From the NCBI GenBank assembly GCA_945873125.1, contig CAMCBV010000031.1, positions 1 to 36,161 of the forward strand: a stretch of DNA of 36,161 nt, read 5' to 3'. Source of the DNA: Prosthecobacter debontii (lineage in GTDB: Bacteria; Verrucomicrobiota; Verrucomicrobiia; Verrucomicrobiales; Akkermansiaceae). Within the stretch, counting starts at the first letter, position 1; each line of letters opens with the position of its first letter. The notes below the pieces were generated by a model. The model saw only the letters and a program-made list of their open reading frames with translations, did not search any database and was not told the origin of the DNA. Shown in pieces: positions 25,404 through 34,535 of this stretch. The position numbers were made by a program, and so were the translations under genes.

Positions 25404-26084
25404 TCAAAATCCACGCGATCCTCGCCTTATCGATGATCGTTTTTTTGGTAAACTGATTGGCGATCCCGTTTCATTCATCACACTTGCAGCTGAAAGTTTG
25501 AAACGCGGATCAATCTCCAATCCCCCGCTACACAATGCCTTTGCGGTCCATTTATTACAGCCGTTAAACAAATGGTATTTCCCATGACCTTCATAAAACT
25601 GACTGTTGCCATAAAGTCCGTGTCCTAACATTTTGAGTTTACCAGTATCGTCACGCGCAAAGCTGGATTGCACGAATGCGGAAAGGCTTCTCATCCCCTC
25701 GCCCGATAAAGACACGTCTCGGATTTCACTGTTAGGGAATACATCCGCAGGATCACCCTTGAATCCGACAACATGGACAACCGTTTCACTTGGCAAAAAG
25801 ACCGCATTCAAAGTGATTTTTGCCGTGATCTTTTCCGCCTGATAAAATCCGGCATCACCCCAACCCACCTCATAATAATCACAATCGGGAAATCGTTTTG
25901 CCAGAGATGGAATCAAGTGATTCAGGTTTTCTGTTTCCAATATAATCCCCGTATGCCAACCGTGACTCACAACGTAGATTCTGCTCTCGCGCACTCCGCT
26001 GGTCGCGCTGTCACTCCTGATCGCGCGGGGCAAGGTCTTGCAACTGCTTAAAAGCAAGAAAAACAGTAACACGGAGTGACGCAT
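25404..26084 (-). CDS. DUF2459 family lipoprotein
   Basis: A 226-residue protein with a lipoprotein signal: RH at 2-3, a hydrophobic run and LLSSC with Cys15. The mature part carries the DUF2459 (TIGR02117) pattern: IYVVSHGWHTGIIL, YYEVGWGDAGFY, and LFNGCNKWTAKAL. The conserved SHGWH, GWGD and CN-x-W residues suggest an exported enzyme of the cysteine-histidine type, but no activity is established that I know of. I chose ATG 26084 because the lipobox follows directly; the frame is open to 26225, into the repeat element, without plausible signal sequence. It is isolated, with the REPIN-like element just upstream. Confidence 0.83.
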   Translation of the reverse strand: MRHSVLLFFLLLSSCKTLPRAIRSDSATSGVRESRIYVVSHGWHTGIILETENLNHLIPSLAKRFPDCDYYEVGWGDAGFYQAEKITAKITLNAVFLPSETVVHVVGFKGDPADVFPNSEIRDVSLSGEGMRSLSAFVQSSFARDDTGKLKMLGHGLYGNSQFYEGHGKYHLFNGCNKWTAKALCSGGLEIDPRFKLSAASVMNETGSPISLPKKRSSIRRGSRGF

Positions 26085-26163
26085 AGTATTTACATATTGA
26101 TGTCGGCCTCTTGATACAACCATTTTGACCGGCCTCGCGGTGAATATGGTGGAGTGTTGATTT

Positions 26164-26279
26164 AGGCAGGGACGTTTATCCTCAAACGTCCATATCTTGC
26201 GGCGTGAATCATCACATCGCGTCATTTCATTTTTTAAGCGCCTTCAGATATGGACACCTAGGGACAGGCGTCCCTGCCT
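26164..26279. repeat. REPIN-like pair of inverted hairpin repeats
   Basis: Two 42-base arms (26164-26205 and 26238-26279) are imperfect inverted copies: both begin, read inward, AGGCAGGGACG and share GTCCATATCT near their inner ends, about 70 percent identical by eye. Each arm also folds on itself: in the left arm GGACGTTT pairs exactly with AAACGTCC around a 6-base loop, and in the right arm GGACACCT pairs with AGGCGTCC with one mismatch. A 32-base spacer separates the arms. The right arm reaches the stop codon of the DUF1501 gene. This is the build of a REP doublet (REPIN) or very small MITE. Confidence 0.7.
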
Positions 26280-27727
26280 CACGCAAAGATATCCATGACA
26301 GGTTTGCCGACCCCGTCTTTGGTTGCGTAAAACGGCCGATTCTCAATATCGTAAACCGTTTTCGGACTGATCCCCATGGCGGTGAAAATCGTCGCGTGCA
26401 GATCTTCGATCGTGACCGGCTTGTCGGCCAGGCAAGGACGCTCGTCGGCGGTTGCCCCGTAGAGGAAACCTTTCTTTGTTCCACCGCCGAACATCAGGAC
26501 GGATGATCCACCCGTGAAATGGCGATGCAAGCCATAGTGCTTCAACTCCTTGATCACGTCTGTATTAGCGCGGGATTGGTCTTTTGCGGTCGATCCTGGA
26601 ACGCCCTCAATCATCATGTCGCGGCTGAACTCCGAAGCAACGATCACCAGAGTTCTCTCCAACAATCCTCTTTCTTCCAGATCCTTGATCAAACGAGTGA
26701 TCGGTCGGTCGATCTGCTTTTTCATTTTCTCGGCGGTGGTGTGACCGTTCTCATGAGTATCCCAATGATAGAACGGTTCGTATTCGGTGGTCACTTCAAC
26801 GAAGCGCGCTCCGTTTTCCACCAGCTTTCTCGCAAGCAAACAACCCTGGCCAAAACGGCCCGTGTTGTATTCATCGAAAACCTCTTTCTTCTCTTTGGTT
26901 AAATCGAAGGCTTCACGCTCTTTCGATCCAAGCAAGCGATGCGCATTGTCCAAAGCACGCAACATGGATTCCTGATGGTAATCACTGAGGTCACCCGAAC
27001 GCGGTGAATGCTTGAGCAGAGATTCCAACGCTTTGTATCGCTTCGCGAAACGGTCCGCGGACATTCCGCCGGGAGGCTGCACGGCTTGGGATGCCTGATC
27101 AGGGAAGGGCAGATTCATCGGGCCGAATTCGCTGCCGAAAAATCCACCTGTCGTGAAAGCTTTGATCTCTTCGCTTTCACCGAAACCTTCGAGCCTTTGC
27201 CCGATGTTGATGAAAGGTGGCATTACCTCGTTGCGCCCACCCAAGACTTTCGCCATCCACGCGCCGATATGCGGAGCCGCAACCGTCTGCGGCGGAACGT
27301 AACCCGTATGCCAGTGATACTGGTGACGTGAATGCAAAATACTGCCGAGATCCGCCTGCACATGAGAGCGGATCAAGGTCGCACGATCCATCACGCTGGC
27401 GATGCCCTCCAAACCTTGGCAAATTTTGATGTGATCCACCGCCGTATCAATCGCGGGAAACGTGCTGATGATCTTATCAACAGGAGTTCCAACCTCATAA
27501 GGCAGATAACGTTTTGGATCAAACGTCTCCGGTGACGCCATACCGCCGGCCATCCAAATCAGAATGCAGGCATCCGCTTTCGCTGCAGGATGTTTGATTT
27601 TATCCGCTGCCATCGCACGAGGCGCGCCTCCTAAAAATGTCGCAGCTGTGGAGGCACTAACCATACGCAAAAAATTGCGACGTGATTGATCGGGGAGTGT
27701 TTCGTCGTACCAAGTTTCTGTGTTCAT
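26279..27727 (-). CDS. DUF1501 domain protein, Tat-exported
   Basis: A 482-residue protein of the DUF1501 family (alkaline-phosphatase/sulfatase superfamily). The N-terminus has a twin-arginine signal, SRRNFLRMV at residues 15-23 followed by a hydrophobic stretch and APRAMAA, so it is exported folded. Family marks are the ILIWMAGGMASPETFDPK entry, the RSHVQADLGSILHSRHQYH middle and the DTHENGH and VIVASEFSRD segments toward the end, which carry likely metal ligands. Proteins of this family are hugely expanded in Planctomycetes and Verrucomicrobia beside DUF1549/DUF1553 cytochromes; their substrate is unknown. It starts 4 bases after the stop of such a cytochrome. The upstream open frame to 27787 overlaps that gene. 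Confidence 0.9.
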   Translation of the reverse strand: MNTETWYDETLPDQSRRNFLRMVSASTAATFLGGAPRAMAADKIKHPAAKADACILIWMAGGMASPETFDPKRYLPYEVGTPVDKIISTFPAIDTAVDHIKICQGLEGIASVMDRATLIRSHVQADLGSILHSRHQYHWHTGYVPPQTVAAPHIGAWMAKVLGGRNEVMPPFINIGQRLEGFGESEEIKAFTTGGFFGSEFGPMNLPFPDQASQAVQPPGGMSADRFAKRYKALESLLKHSPRSGDLSDYHQESMLRALDNAHRLLGSKEREAFDLTKEKKEVFDEYNTGRFGQGCLLARKLVENGARFVEVTTEYEPFYHWDTHENGHTTAEKMKKQIDRPITRLIKDLEERGLLERTLVIVASEFSRDMMIEGVPGSTAKDQSRANTDVIKELKHYGLHRHFTGGSSVLMFGGGTKKGFLYGATADERPCLADKPVTIEDLHATIFTAMGISPKTVYDIENRPFYATKDGVGKPVMDIFA

Positions 27728-27731
27728 TATA

Positions 27732-29645
27732 CTAGTTGATGTAGAAAAATTCGGGGAGCATGAAAATCGACCACAATAAATCCTCAACCTGCTCGGATTG
27801 AGGATTCGTGCCTAGCATTTCCAGAGAAGTTTCCATTTCGAGTGTCGTGGGTTTACGAATGAGCGATGCTGAATAAATCTGCGTCACCCATGATTTCGCG
27901 TCATTGATTTGACCCATCTTCTGCGCTCCTTCACGAATCAGCCCAGCCAACTCGGGACCGTTTGCTAGGTTGATCGCCTCAAGCGTGGTCAACTGATCCG
28001 GTCTTGAAGTGACGACCTGCTCGCGGTTGGGTCGGCCAAGCACAGCCTGCAAAGAATTGCGCTGAACCAAGGCGGTACGAATCGGCCTGTCATCCCATTT
28101 TTCCAATCCATGGGCCTTCATGACCACATTGAGTTGGCCGCCTTGTCCGTTTCCGCCTTCGAAGGCATCTTTATCCGGCTTTGGCCAGACACCTACAACC
28201 GTGCGGACCGCATCGATGAATTGTTCGGCGGTCATGCGTTTACGTATAGGACCATTGAACACATAAGGCTTGCTTTCATCATCCAGAACATCGGCGCGCG
28301 CTTGATAAATTTTGGAAGTCGCGATCAAACGGATCACGGCTTTCATGTCGTAATTGGAGGCAACAAGATGATTCGCTAGCAGATCCAGCAAATCGTCGCT
28401 CCATGGCTCGGTATTCATCGCGGCGACCGGGTGGACGATTCCACGCCCCATCAGCTGGTTCCATAAACGATTCACGAGCGTTCTCTGCATTCTTCCGTTT
28501 TCAGGATGCGTCATCAAACTGGCGAGTTGCTTGAGTCTTTCGTTCTTCGGCTTCGATGGATCGATCTGGCCGAGCTCCGGATACAACCAAGCGGCGATGG
28601 CTTTTTCTCCCGTTGGCTTGTCGCAACGGGTCAGTTCCAGAGGCTGGTCCGAATAAATCGCGGCCAGTCCGTAAGCCTCTTTCAAGGTCCAACGATCCAC
28701 AAAGCTATCATGACAAGACGCGCACTTCATGTTGATACCCATGAAAACCTGGGAAACGTTTTGAGAAAACTGTACGGCTTTGGTCTGGCTCGCGTTGACC
28801 TCACCGCGCCACTCAATGCCATTGATAAATCCTGCAGAATCATCAGTCGGCGAAATCAGTTCGGATACGAACGTGTCGTAGGGCTTGTTTTCCAACAAAG
28901 ACGGATAAAGCCATGCGGTGACTTGTTTGCGACCCCCGGTAATGAAACCCGTGCCCGCGTATTCATTACGCAGCAGATCATTCCAAAATGTCAGCCAATG
29001 CACGGCATAGGCTTCTTGATTTGCTAGCAACTCATCGACGGTTTTCGATTGATTGAAATCGGCAGCTGAAATTTTAGCCAACATTTCAGCACTCGGAGGC
29101 ATGCCGTTCAGATCCGCACTGACACGACGTAAAAAGGTCGCCTTATCCGCAGGCTCTGGAAATTTCTGCCCCTTTTTTTTGAAATACTCAGCGACGATGA
29201 GATCGATCGGGTTCGCGCCAGTCGGGCCTTTTGGAAGTTTGACGATTCTTGGCTTCAATGGCGGTTCGTATCGTTCTTTGGCGAAGGTGTATCCCTCTGT
29301 CCAGGGAACCCCTGCCGTGATCCACCGCTTCAAGACATCGATTTCCTTGTCGTTCAGCGCGGCTTTCTTTTTCTCAGGCGGCGGCATTTTTTCATCCGGA
29401 TCATCTGACATGACGACTTCGATCATCAGGGACTTATCGGGTTTACCGAGCTCAATCACATCCGCTTCTAGCAACAAGGCTCTGGTATCCATCGAGAGCC
29501 CGCCTTTTGCCTTGGCTCCCGTGTGGCACTCGATGCAGTGCTTGTTGATAAGAGGAACCACTTCATGCGCGAAATCGATCTCAGCCTTCAAAGGCAATAA
29601 AGATGATGCGATTGATAGAAAAAAGACGGATTTGAAATGATTCAT
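27732..29645 (-). CDS. DUF1549/DUF1553 protein with cytochrome-c motif
   Basis: A 637-residue exported protein. After a signal peptide (about 1-21, ending LKAE) comes a c-type heme motif CIECH (37-41) in the planctomycete cytochrome C domain, followed by DUF1549 (DLIVAEYFKKKG, FLRRVSADLNGMPP) and DUF1553 (NGRMQRTLVNRLWNQLMGRGIV, AVRTVVGVWPK). A second CASCH at about 309-313 could bind another heme. Such proteins pair with DUF1501 partners in an export operon, often linked to polysaccharide degradation, but their biochemical role is not settled. The order here, cytochrome first and DUF1501 4 bases later, is the usual one. I chose ATG 29645 as it begins the signal peptide. Confidence 0.9.
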   Translation of the reverse strand: MNHFKSVFFLSIASSLLPLKAEIDFAHEVVPLINKHCIECHTGAKAKGGLSMDTRALLLEADVIELGKPDKSLMIEVVMSDDPDEKMPPPEKKKAALNDKEIDVLKRWITAGVPWTEGYTFAKERYEPPLKPRIVKLPKGPTGANPIDLIVAEYFKKKGQKFPEPADKATFLRRVSADLNGMPPSAEMLAKISAADFNQSKTVDELLANQEAYAVHWLTFWNDLLRNEYAGTGFITGGRKQVTAWLYPSLLENKPYDTFVSELISPTDDSAGFINGIEWRGEVNASQTKAVQFSQNVSQVFMGINMKCASCHDSFVDRWTLKEAYGLAAIYSDQPLELTRCDKPTGEKAIAAWLYPELGQIDPSKPKNERLKQLASLMTHPENGRMQRTLVNRLWNQLMGRGIVHPVAAMNTEPWSDDLLDLLANHLVASNYDMKAVIRLIATSKIYQARADVLDDESKPYVFNGPIRKRMTAEQFIDAVRTVVGVWPKPDKDAFEGGNGQGGQLNVVMKAHGLEKWDDRPIRTALVQRNSLQAVLGRPNREQVVTSRPDQLTTLEAINLANGPELAGLIREGAQKMGQINDAKSWVTQIYSASLIRKPTTLEMETSLEMLGTNPQSEQVEDLLWSIFMLPEFFYIN

Positions 29646-29875
29646 CGATGGAAGGGAATGCTGTAGAAAACCACGAAGCATTCAGAAATCAACCTGTAAA
29701 TCTTGCAGCGCATTCAGCCAGCGGAAAAATATTCGCAAACCTACCAGTCTTTTCTGCCAATTTTTTCCCTAGCGAGATGACCGTGTTGCACCCTCCCCTT
29801 TTGCATTGAATTGATCGCCCTAGCGTGCAGTCTTGGCTGGGCAGGGGAGGAATGCCTCCTCAAGTCCTTTCGATT

Positions 29876-31762
29876 ATGGCATCTAAAAAACCATTGGCTA
29901 TCGCCGACCCCAGTTCACGCAGCCTCATAAACAGGGTGCTAAAGGAAAATTTTCACCTCTACGTGGGGCGCTACGTGATAGCTTTTCTCCTAATGACCTG
30001 CGCGGCGGCCTCCACGGGGGTCTCGGTTTTCCTGATGCAGAACATCACCGCCGTAGTGTTTGGTTCGCGTGAGGCAACCCAAAAGCTTGCCGCGCCGATT
30101 TCTGATACGGGCTCATTTGCCGCCGATTGGGTACAAAGGATCGGTGCTTATTTCTCGTCGCTTTTTGTCTCATCGCCGGGCCTCTTCCAGATCTTTAGCG
30201 TCTCCATCGCAATCATCATCGTTTTCCTGATCAAGGGTCTTTCCGTCTACGGCTCATCGGTCATTCTCACTAAGATCGGCAACAACATCGTTTCCCGCCA
30301 ACAGCAGCGGATTGGCAATCACGTACTCAATCAATCGCTCGCGTTCTTTGTCCACTTCCCCTCAAGCGATCTTATCACACGGATTTCCCATGGCGCGAAT
30401 TCGGCGCGAGAAGTGATGAATCTTCTGATGACCCGCATTCAGGATGTGCTCACCGCGCTCGCTCTTCTGATTGCGATGTTTCGTCTCGACTGGCAACTCA
30501 CTTGCGCGGCTTTGTTCATCTTCCTGCCCATGACCGTTGCGCTCAGCCTGCTCATTAAGCGTATTCGTAATATTGCACGCTCCCAATACCGTAGCTACGT
30601 CCAAGTCATTGCCACCATGCAGGAAGCGATCATCGGCAATAAGCTCATTAAATCCTACAATCTGGAAAATTCCATGCGCCAGCGCTTCAACGGAGCGATC
30701 CAAGGCGTTGAAAAACTTTCTAACAAAATGGCGACCGTTTCGGCCCGCACTAGCCCGATCATGGAATTCATCGGTGGCATAGCGGTGGCAGCAATTGTAT
30801 TCTACGGAGGTTACCGTAATTTAGTATTGGGTCAGAGCGCCGACTCACTCATTGCATTTCTCGCCGCCCTCCTGCTCGCCTACGAGCCAGTCAAACGCAT
30901 CGCGCGCATGAATGTCACGCTACACGCAGCATTGATCGGGCTCAAGATGCTCTACAATGTCCTAGATTCAGACTACTCGATCCCTGATGCGGATGACGCC
31001 AAGCCTCTGCAGCATTCTAAAGGCGAGATTAGTCTCAAAAATGTCACCTTTTGCTACCGCCCCAAGCAACCCGTGTTGCACGATCTCTCGCTCACTTGTG
31101 TCGGCGGTCATGTGACAGCATTGGTCGGTCCCTCAGGCAGTGGCAAAACAACGATTCTCAATCTCATTGAGCGCTTCTATGCGGTCGATCACGGTCGTAT
31201 CGAGATTGATGGACAGGAAATCAGTGAGCTCAAGACTGAGTCGCTGAGAGCGAACATGTCGCTGGTCAGTCAGGACACATTCTTGTTTTCCGATACACTG
31301 CGCAACAACATCCGCTTTGCGCGCCCCGATGCAACTGATGCGGAAATCGAAGCGGCCGCAAAAGCCGCCTTTGCCCACGATTTCATCATGAAACAACCAA
31401 AGGGCTACGACACAGAGGTTGGCGAAAATGGTGGGAGTCTGTCTGGCGGTCAGCGTCAGCGAATCTCCATCGCCCGGGCTTTCCTCAAGAACGCACCCAT
31501 TCTCCTGCTCGACGAGGCCACCTCCGCGCTCGACAGCGAATCGGAGAAACAGATCCAATGTGCCTTCGACACCCTGATGCAGGGGCGGACAACGATTGTG
31601 ATTGCCCATCGTTTCTCGACCATCCGCAACGCTCACAAGATTCATGTGATGCAAAATGGCAGACTTATTGCCAGCGGCTCGCACCAGGAACTTATCAGCG
31701 ACGAAAAGAGCCTCTACGCGCACCTCTATCACTTGCAACATGAGAAAGGAATTGAGGTTTGA
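29876..31762 (+). CDS. ABC exporter, MsbA-like (fused permease and ATPase)
   Basis: A half-transporter of 628 residues. The N-terminal part (to about 320) has six hydrophobic segments of an ABC type-IV exporter, with a long periplasmic loop after the first one. The ATPase domain shows VTALVGPSGSGKTT (Walker A, about 415-428), the Q-loop LVSQDTFLFSD, the signature LSGGQRQRISIARA (about 522), ILLLDEATSALD (Walker B, D-loop) and VIAHRFSTI (H-loop). The best guess is lipid, lipid A or glycolipid flipping; peptide export is an alternative. ATG 29852 lies right after GGGGAGGA, but too close for good spacing, so 29876 is chosen. It stands alone, convergent with rbfA. Confidence 0.9.
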   Translation: MASKKPLAIADPSSRSLINRVLKENFHLYVGRYVIAFLLMTCAAASTGVSVFLMQNITAVVFGSREATQKLAAPISDTGSFAADWVQRIGAYFSSLFVSSPGLFQIFSVSIAIIIVFLIKGLSVYGSSVILTKIGNNIVSRQQQRIGNHVLNQSLAFFVHFPSSDLITRISHGANSAREVMNLLMTRIQDVLTALALLIAMFRLDWQLTCAALFIFLPMTVALSLLIKRIRNIARSQYRSYVQVIATMQEAIIGNKLIKSYNLENSMRQRFNGAIQGVEKLSNKMATVSARTSPIMEFIGGIAVAAIVFYGGYRNLVLGQSADSLIAFLAALLLAYEPVKRIARMNVTLHAALIGLKMLYNVLDSDYSIPDADDAKPLQHSKGEISLKNVTFCYRPKQPVLHDLSLTCVGGHVTALVGPSGSGKTTILNLIERFYAVDHGRIEIDGQEISELKTESLRANMSLVSQDTFLFSDTLRNNIRFARPDATDAEIEAAAKAAFAHDFIMKQPKGYDTEVGENGGSLSGGQRQRISIARAFLKNAPILLLDEATSALDSESEKQIQCAFDTLMQGRTTIVIAHRFSTIRNAHKIHVMQNGRLIASGSHQELISDEKSLYAHLYHLQHEKGIEV

Positions 31763-31882
31763 ATGGGAGCGAAGATCAAATTGGAAGCAAATGCAAAAGC
31801 AGCTTTTTTCTCAGCACCGGCGAAACATGATCATGCTCAGGTTGCTTCCCAGTGGTGATGATCTGTTAGGGTCACGCATGGT

Positions 31883-31902
31883 TGTCTCGATATCCTGAGA
31901 CA
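31883..31902. terminator. Weak hairpin between convergent genes
   Basis: TGTCTC (31883-31888) and GAGACA (31897-31902) form a six-pair stem with an 8-base loop between the ABC exporter and rbfA ends. No T run follows on either strand, so it would be a poor intrinsic terminator. Confidence 0.3.
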
Positions 31903-31937
31903 CAATCATGCGCCAATGAAGACCAAATACTGGCTTT

Positions 31938-32306
31938 TCAAAGCTTGGTATCTTCGTCTTCAAGCGGAGCTTTAGGAAGCTTATCAACTTCTTCGAGCAG
32001 ATTGACAATTTCAACACCTCGGATCGCGGAATTGTCATGCTTGAACCGCAGGACCGGAGTGGATTTCAAAACCACACGCTTCATCACGGCTTTCTGGATA
32101 GAACCGTGAGCCTTGTTGAGTTTCTCGATAATCGGCTCAGCTGAACCGCCAATGACTCCGATCCAGACACGACCTTCTTTGAGATCGTCTGTGACCTCGA
32201 CTGCGCTCACGGTAACCATTTTACCGTGCCATTCGTAATCGTGTTGGATTACCGTCGAAATTTCACGGCGAAGCAGTTCGTTGACTCGATCGATGCGGCG
32301 GGACAC
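31938..32306 (-). CDS. rbfA: Ribosome-binding factor A
   Basis: A 122-residue KH-like protein for 16S rRNA 5'-end maturation and 30S assembly. The N-terminus RRIDRVNELLRREIS and the later ITVSAVEVTDDLKEGRVWI-type strand and ALLKSTPVLRFKHDNS-type segment match RbfA. The C-terminal tail is acidic (EDEDTK). It starts at GTG 32306, 29 bases after the infB stop, as the third gene of the nusA-infB-rbfA operon. No truB, rpsO or pnp follows, since the ABC exporter is convergent at once. Confidence 0.93.
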   Translation of the reverse strand: MSRRIDRVNELLRREISTVIQHDYEWHGKMVTVSAVEVTDDLKEGRVWIGVIGGSAEPIIEKLNKAHGSIQKAVMKRVVLKSTPVLRFKHDNSAIRGVEIVNLLEEVDKLPKAPLEDEDTKL

Positions 32307-32335
32307 AGGAAAAAAATACTTGGTTTGAAAAAGGA

Positions 32336-34462
32336 TCAGAGAGTCTGTGCCACTTTTTCAAGCGTGTAGCATTCGATGATATCACCTTCCTGATATTCAT
32401 TGAATTCACCGAGGCGGATACCACATTCGAAGTTGGTTCTGACTTCCTCGACTTCCTCATGGAAGCGGCGGAGAGTGGACATTTTGCCATCGAACACAGG
32501 GATACCGCCGCGGATCACGCGGGCGTGGGCTTTACGGTGGACTTTGCCATCGGTAATGAAACAACCGGCGGCTTTGCCTTTGTTGACTTTGAAAACCTGA
32601 CGACATTCGGCGTGACCCATGATGGACTCACGGGTCAGCGGATCGAGAAGTCCGAGCATCGCCTCGCGAACCTGATCAATGAGCTCGTAAACGATCGAGT
32701 AAAGCTTGATTTCAACACCGGCCGCTTTTGCGGATTTTACGGCTTTCGCTTCCACCTTCACATTGAAGCCAAGAATGATCGCGTCGGATGAACTGGCGTA
32801 AGTAATATCCGATTCAGTGATCGGACCAGCGGCTGCCGTGATGAACTGGCAATCCACTTTTTCGGATTCGATGGCATCAATGGCTTTCTTGATCGCTTCA
32901 ACCGAACCTTGAACGTCGCATTTGAGAATGATTTTGAGCTGATTTTTTCCGCCTCCCTCATTGACCATGCTGAAGAGATCCTCCATGCGGTTCCGATGTT
33001 GTGGCTTGAGACGCTTCAATCTCAGCTCCTCCTGGCGCTCGGAGGCGAGAGCTTTAGCTTCACGCTCGCTCTTCATTTCGGTCAAGTGATCGCCGACATT
33101 TGGAAGCTCTTCAAAACCGATGACTTCCACGGGAGTACCGGGAAGCGCGGATTTCACGCTCTCACCAAGATCGTTGATCAAGGATCTGACTTTTCCTGAG
33201 AACGGGCCGCAGATGAAAGGGGTGCCGACTTTGAGAGTTCCGGACTCGACGATCACGGTTGCGGTAGTGCCGCGGCCAGGAACGACTCGTGCCTCGATCA
33301 CGCCAGCGCGCGTGGTGGCTTTCGGATTGGCTTTCAACTCAAGCACTTCTGCCTGGAGAATGATGAGTTCGAGCAAATCATCCATGCCCTCGCCTTTGAG
33401 AGCTGAAATGCATGCGAACTCGGTATCGCCACCGTAGTCGGTGGTTTGTAATCCGTTTTCCGCCAGCTGGGCTTTGACTCGCTCGACATTGGCGGTTGGC
33501 AAATCGCATTTGTTGATCGCGACAATGATCGTCTTCTTCGCCTTTTGGGCGTGTTTGATTGCCTCAAGAGTTTGCGGCATGAGGCCATCGTTGGCAGCAA
33601 CCACGATGATGGCGATATCTGCAATGCTCGCACCGCGTTTGCGCATGTCGGAAAAAATGGCGTGACCCGGTGTATCAAGAAATGTGATCAACTGCCCGTT
33701 GTGATCCACTTGGTAAGCCCCAATATGCTGAGTGATTCCGCCGGCTTCGCCGCTGACCACTTTGCTCTTGCGATAATAGTCCAGAATGGAGGTTTTACCG
33801 TGATCGACGTGACCCATAATCGTGACGATGGGCGGCCTGGTTTGGAGTAAACTTTCGGGTTCTTTGGCCGGAGCTTCTGGCTCGACGATGACTTCCTCAA
33901 CCTTGTGGAAACCTTTTTCCTTGTCGCGTTTTTCACGCTCAAAGGTGAAACCGTGAATTTCGCAAACCTGAGCCGCGATTTCGGGCTCAAGCGGCTGGTT
34001 CGGTGCAGGGAATACTCCCAGCTTGATCAAATCCGCCATCACGTTGAAGGGCTTCAGGCCGAGTCTTGCCGCGAGATCCGGAACCAAGATGGGTGGCTTA
34101 ATCACTATGAGCTTCGAATCGGAAGGCTGGGATGAAACATGGGCAACTGAAACCTCTGTCGCAGCGAGTGGCGCGATGTCCTGATTTTTGATGAAATTCG
34201 GGTCCTCATGGACCTTATCCAAAGTTTTGGAAATACTTCCCAAAACCTTCTTTGCCGTTGTCGCCGTCTTTTTTGCCTTGGGCTTCTTTTCATCCGTAAA
34301 CAAGTCCAAAGCATTTGCTTTCGCAGTCTCCAGCTTGCTAGGTGCCGAGGCGGTTTCCGCCTCCTTGCGCTGACGCTCTCTGCGTGAAGGCTTTTTCTTA
34401 TCCTCGATCAGATCGAGGATTTGCTTGGGCTGGTCTGAGGAATTATCGCTATTTTTTGGCAT
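32336..34462 (-). CDS. infB: Translation initiation factor IF-2
   Basis: A 708-residue GTPase that brings initiator fMet-tRNA to the 30S subunit. A Lys/Ala-rich, charged N-terminal region (about 1-120) is followed by a winged-helix-type N2 segment (LGLKPFNVMADLIKLG). The G domain has GHVDHGKTS (217-225), DTPGH (263-267) and NKCD (317-320), and the C-terminal domains end with the fMet-tRNA-binding C2 part (RVIRGGIPVFDGK, FECGIRLGEFNEYQEGDIIE). It is smaller than E. coli IF-2 (890) because the N-terminal region is short. It is 73 bases downstream of nusA and 29 upstream of rbfA. Confidence 0.97.
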   Translation of the reverse strand: MPKNSDNSSDQPKQILDLIEDKKKPSRRERQRKEAETASAPSKLETAKANALDLFTDEKKPKAKKTATTAKKVLGSISKTLDKVHEDPNFIKNQDIAPLAATEVSVAHVSSQPSDSKLIVIKPPILVPDLAARLGLKPFNVMADLIKLGVFPAPNQPLEPEIAAQVCEIHGFTFEREKRDKEKGFHKVEEVIVEPEAPAKEPESLLQTRPPIVTIMGHVDHGKTSILDYYRKSKVVSGEAGGITQHIGAYQVDHNGQLITFLDTPGHAIFSDMRKRGASIADIAIIVVAANDGLMPQTLEAIKHAQKAKKTIIVAINKCDLPTANVERVKAQLAENGLQTTDYGGDTEFACISALKGEGMDDLLELIILQAEVLELKANPKATTRAGVIEARVVPGRGTTATVIVESGTLKVGTPFICGPFSGKVRSLINDLGESVKSALPGTPVEVIGFEELPNVGDHLTEMKSEREAKALASERQEELRLKRLKPQHRNRMEDLFSMVNEGGGKNQLKIILKCDVQGSVEAIKKAIDAIESEKVDCQFITAAAGPITESDITYASSSDAIILGFNVKVEAKAVKSAKAAGVEIKLYSIVYELIDQVREAMLGLLDPLTRESIMGHAECRQVFKVNKGKAAGCFITDGKVHRKAHARVIRGGIPVFDGKMSTLRRFHEEVEEVRTNFECGIRLGEFNEYQEGDIIECYTLEKVAQTL

Positions 34463-34535
34463 CCGGCGTTCTGAGTATGAGAGTAATCGGTCTGAAATTT
34501 ATCTGAAGGGTTTGAAAAATATCGGTCGAGCAAAG

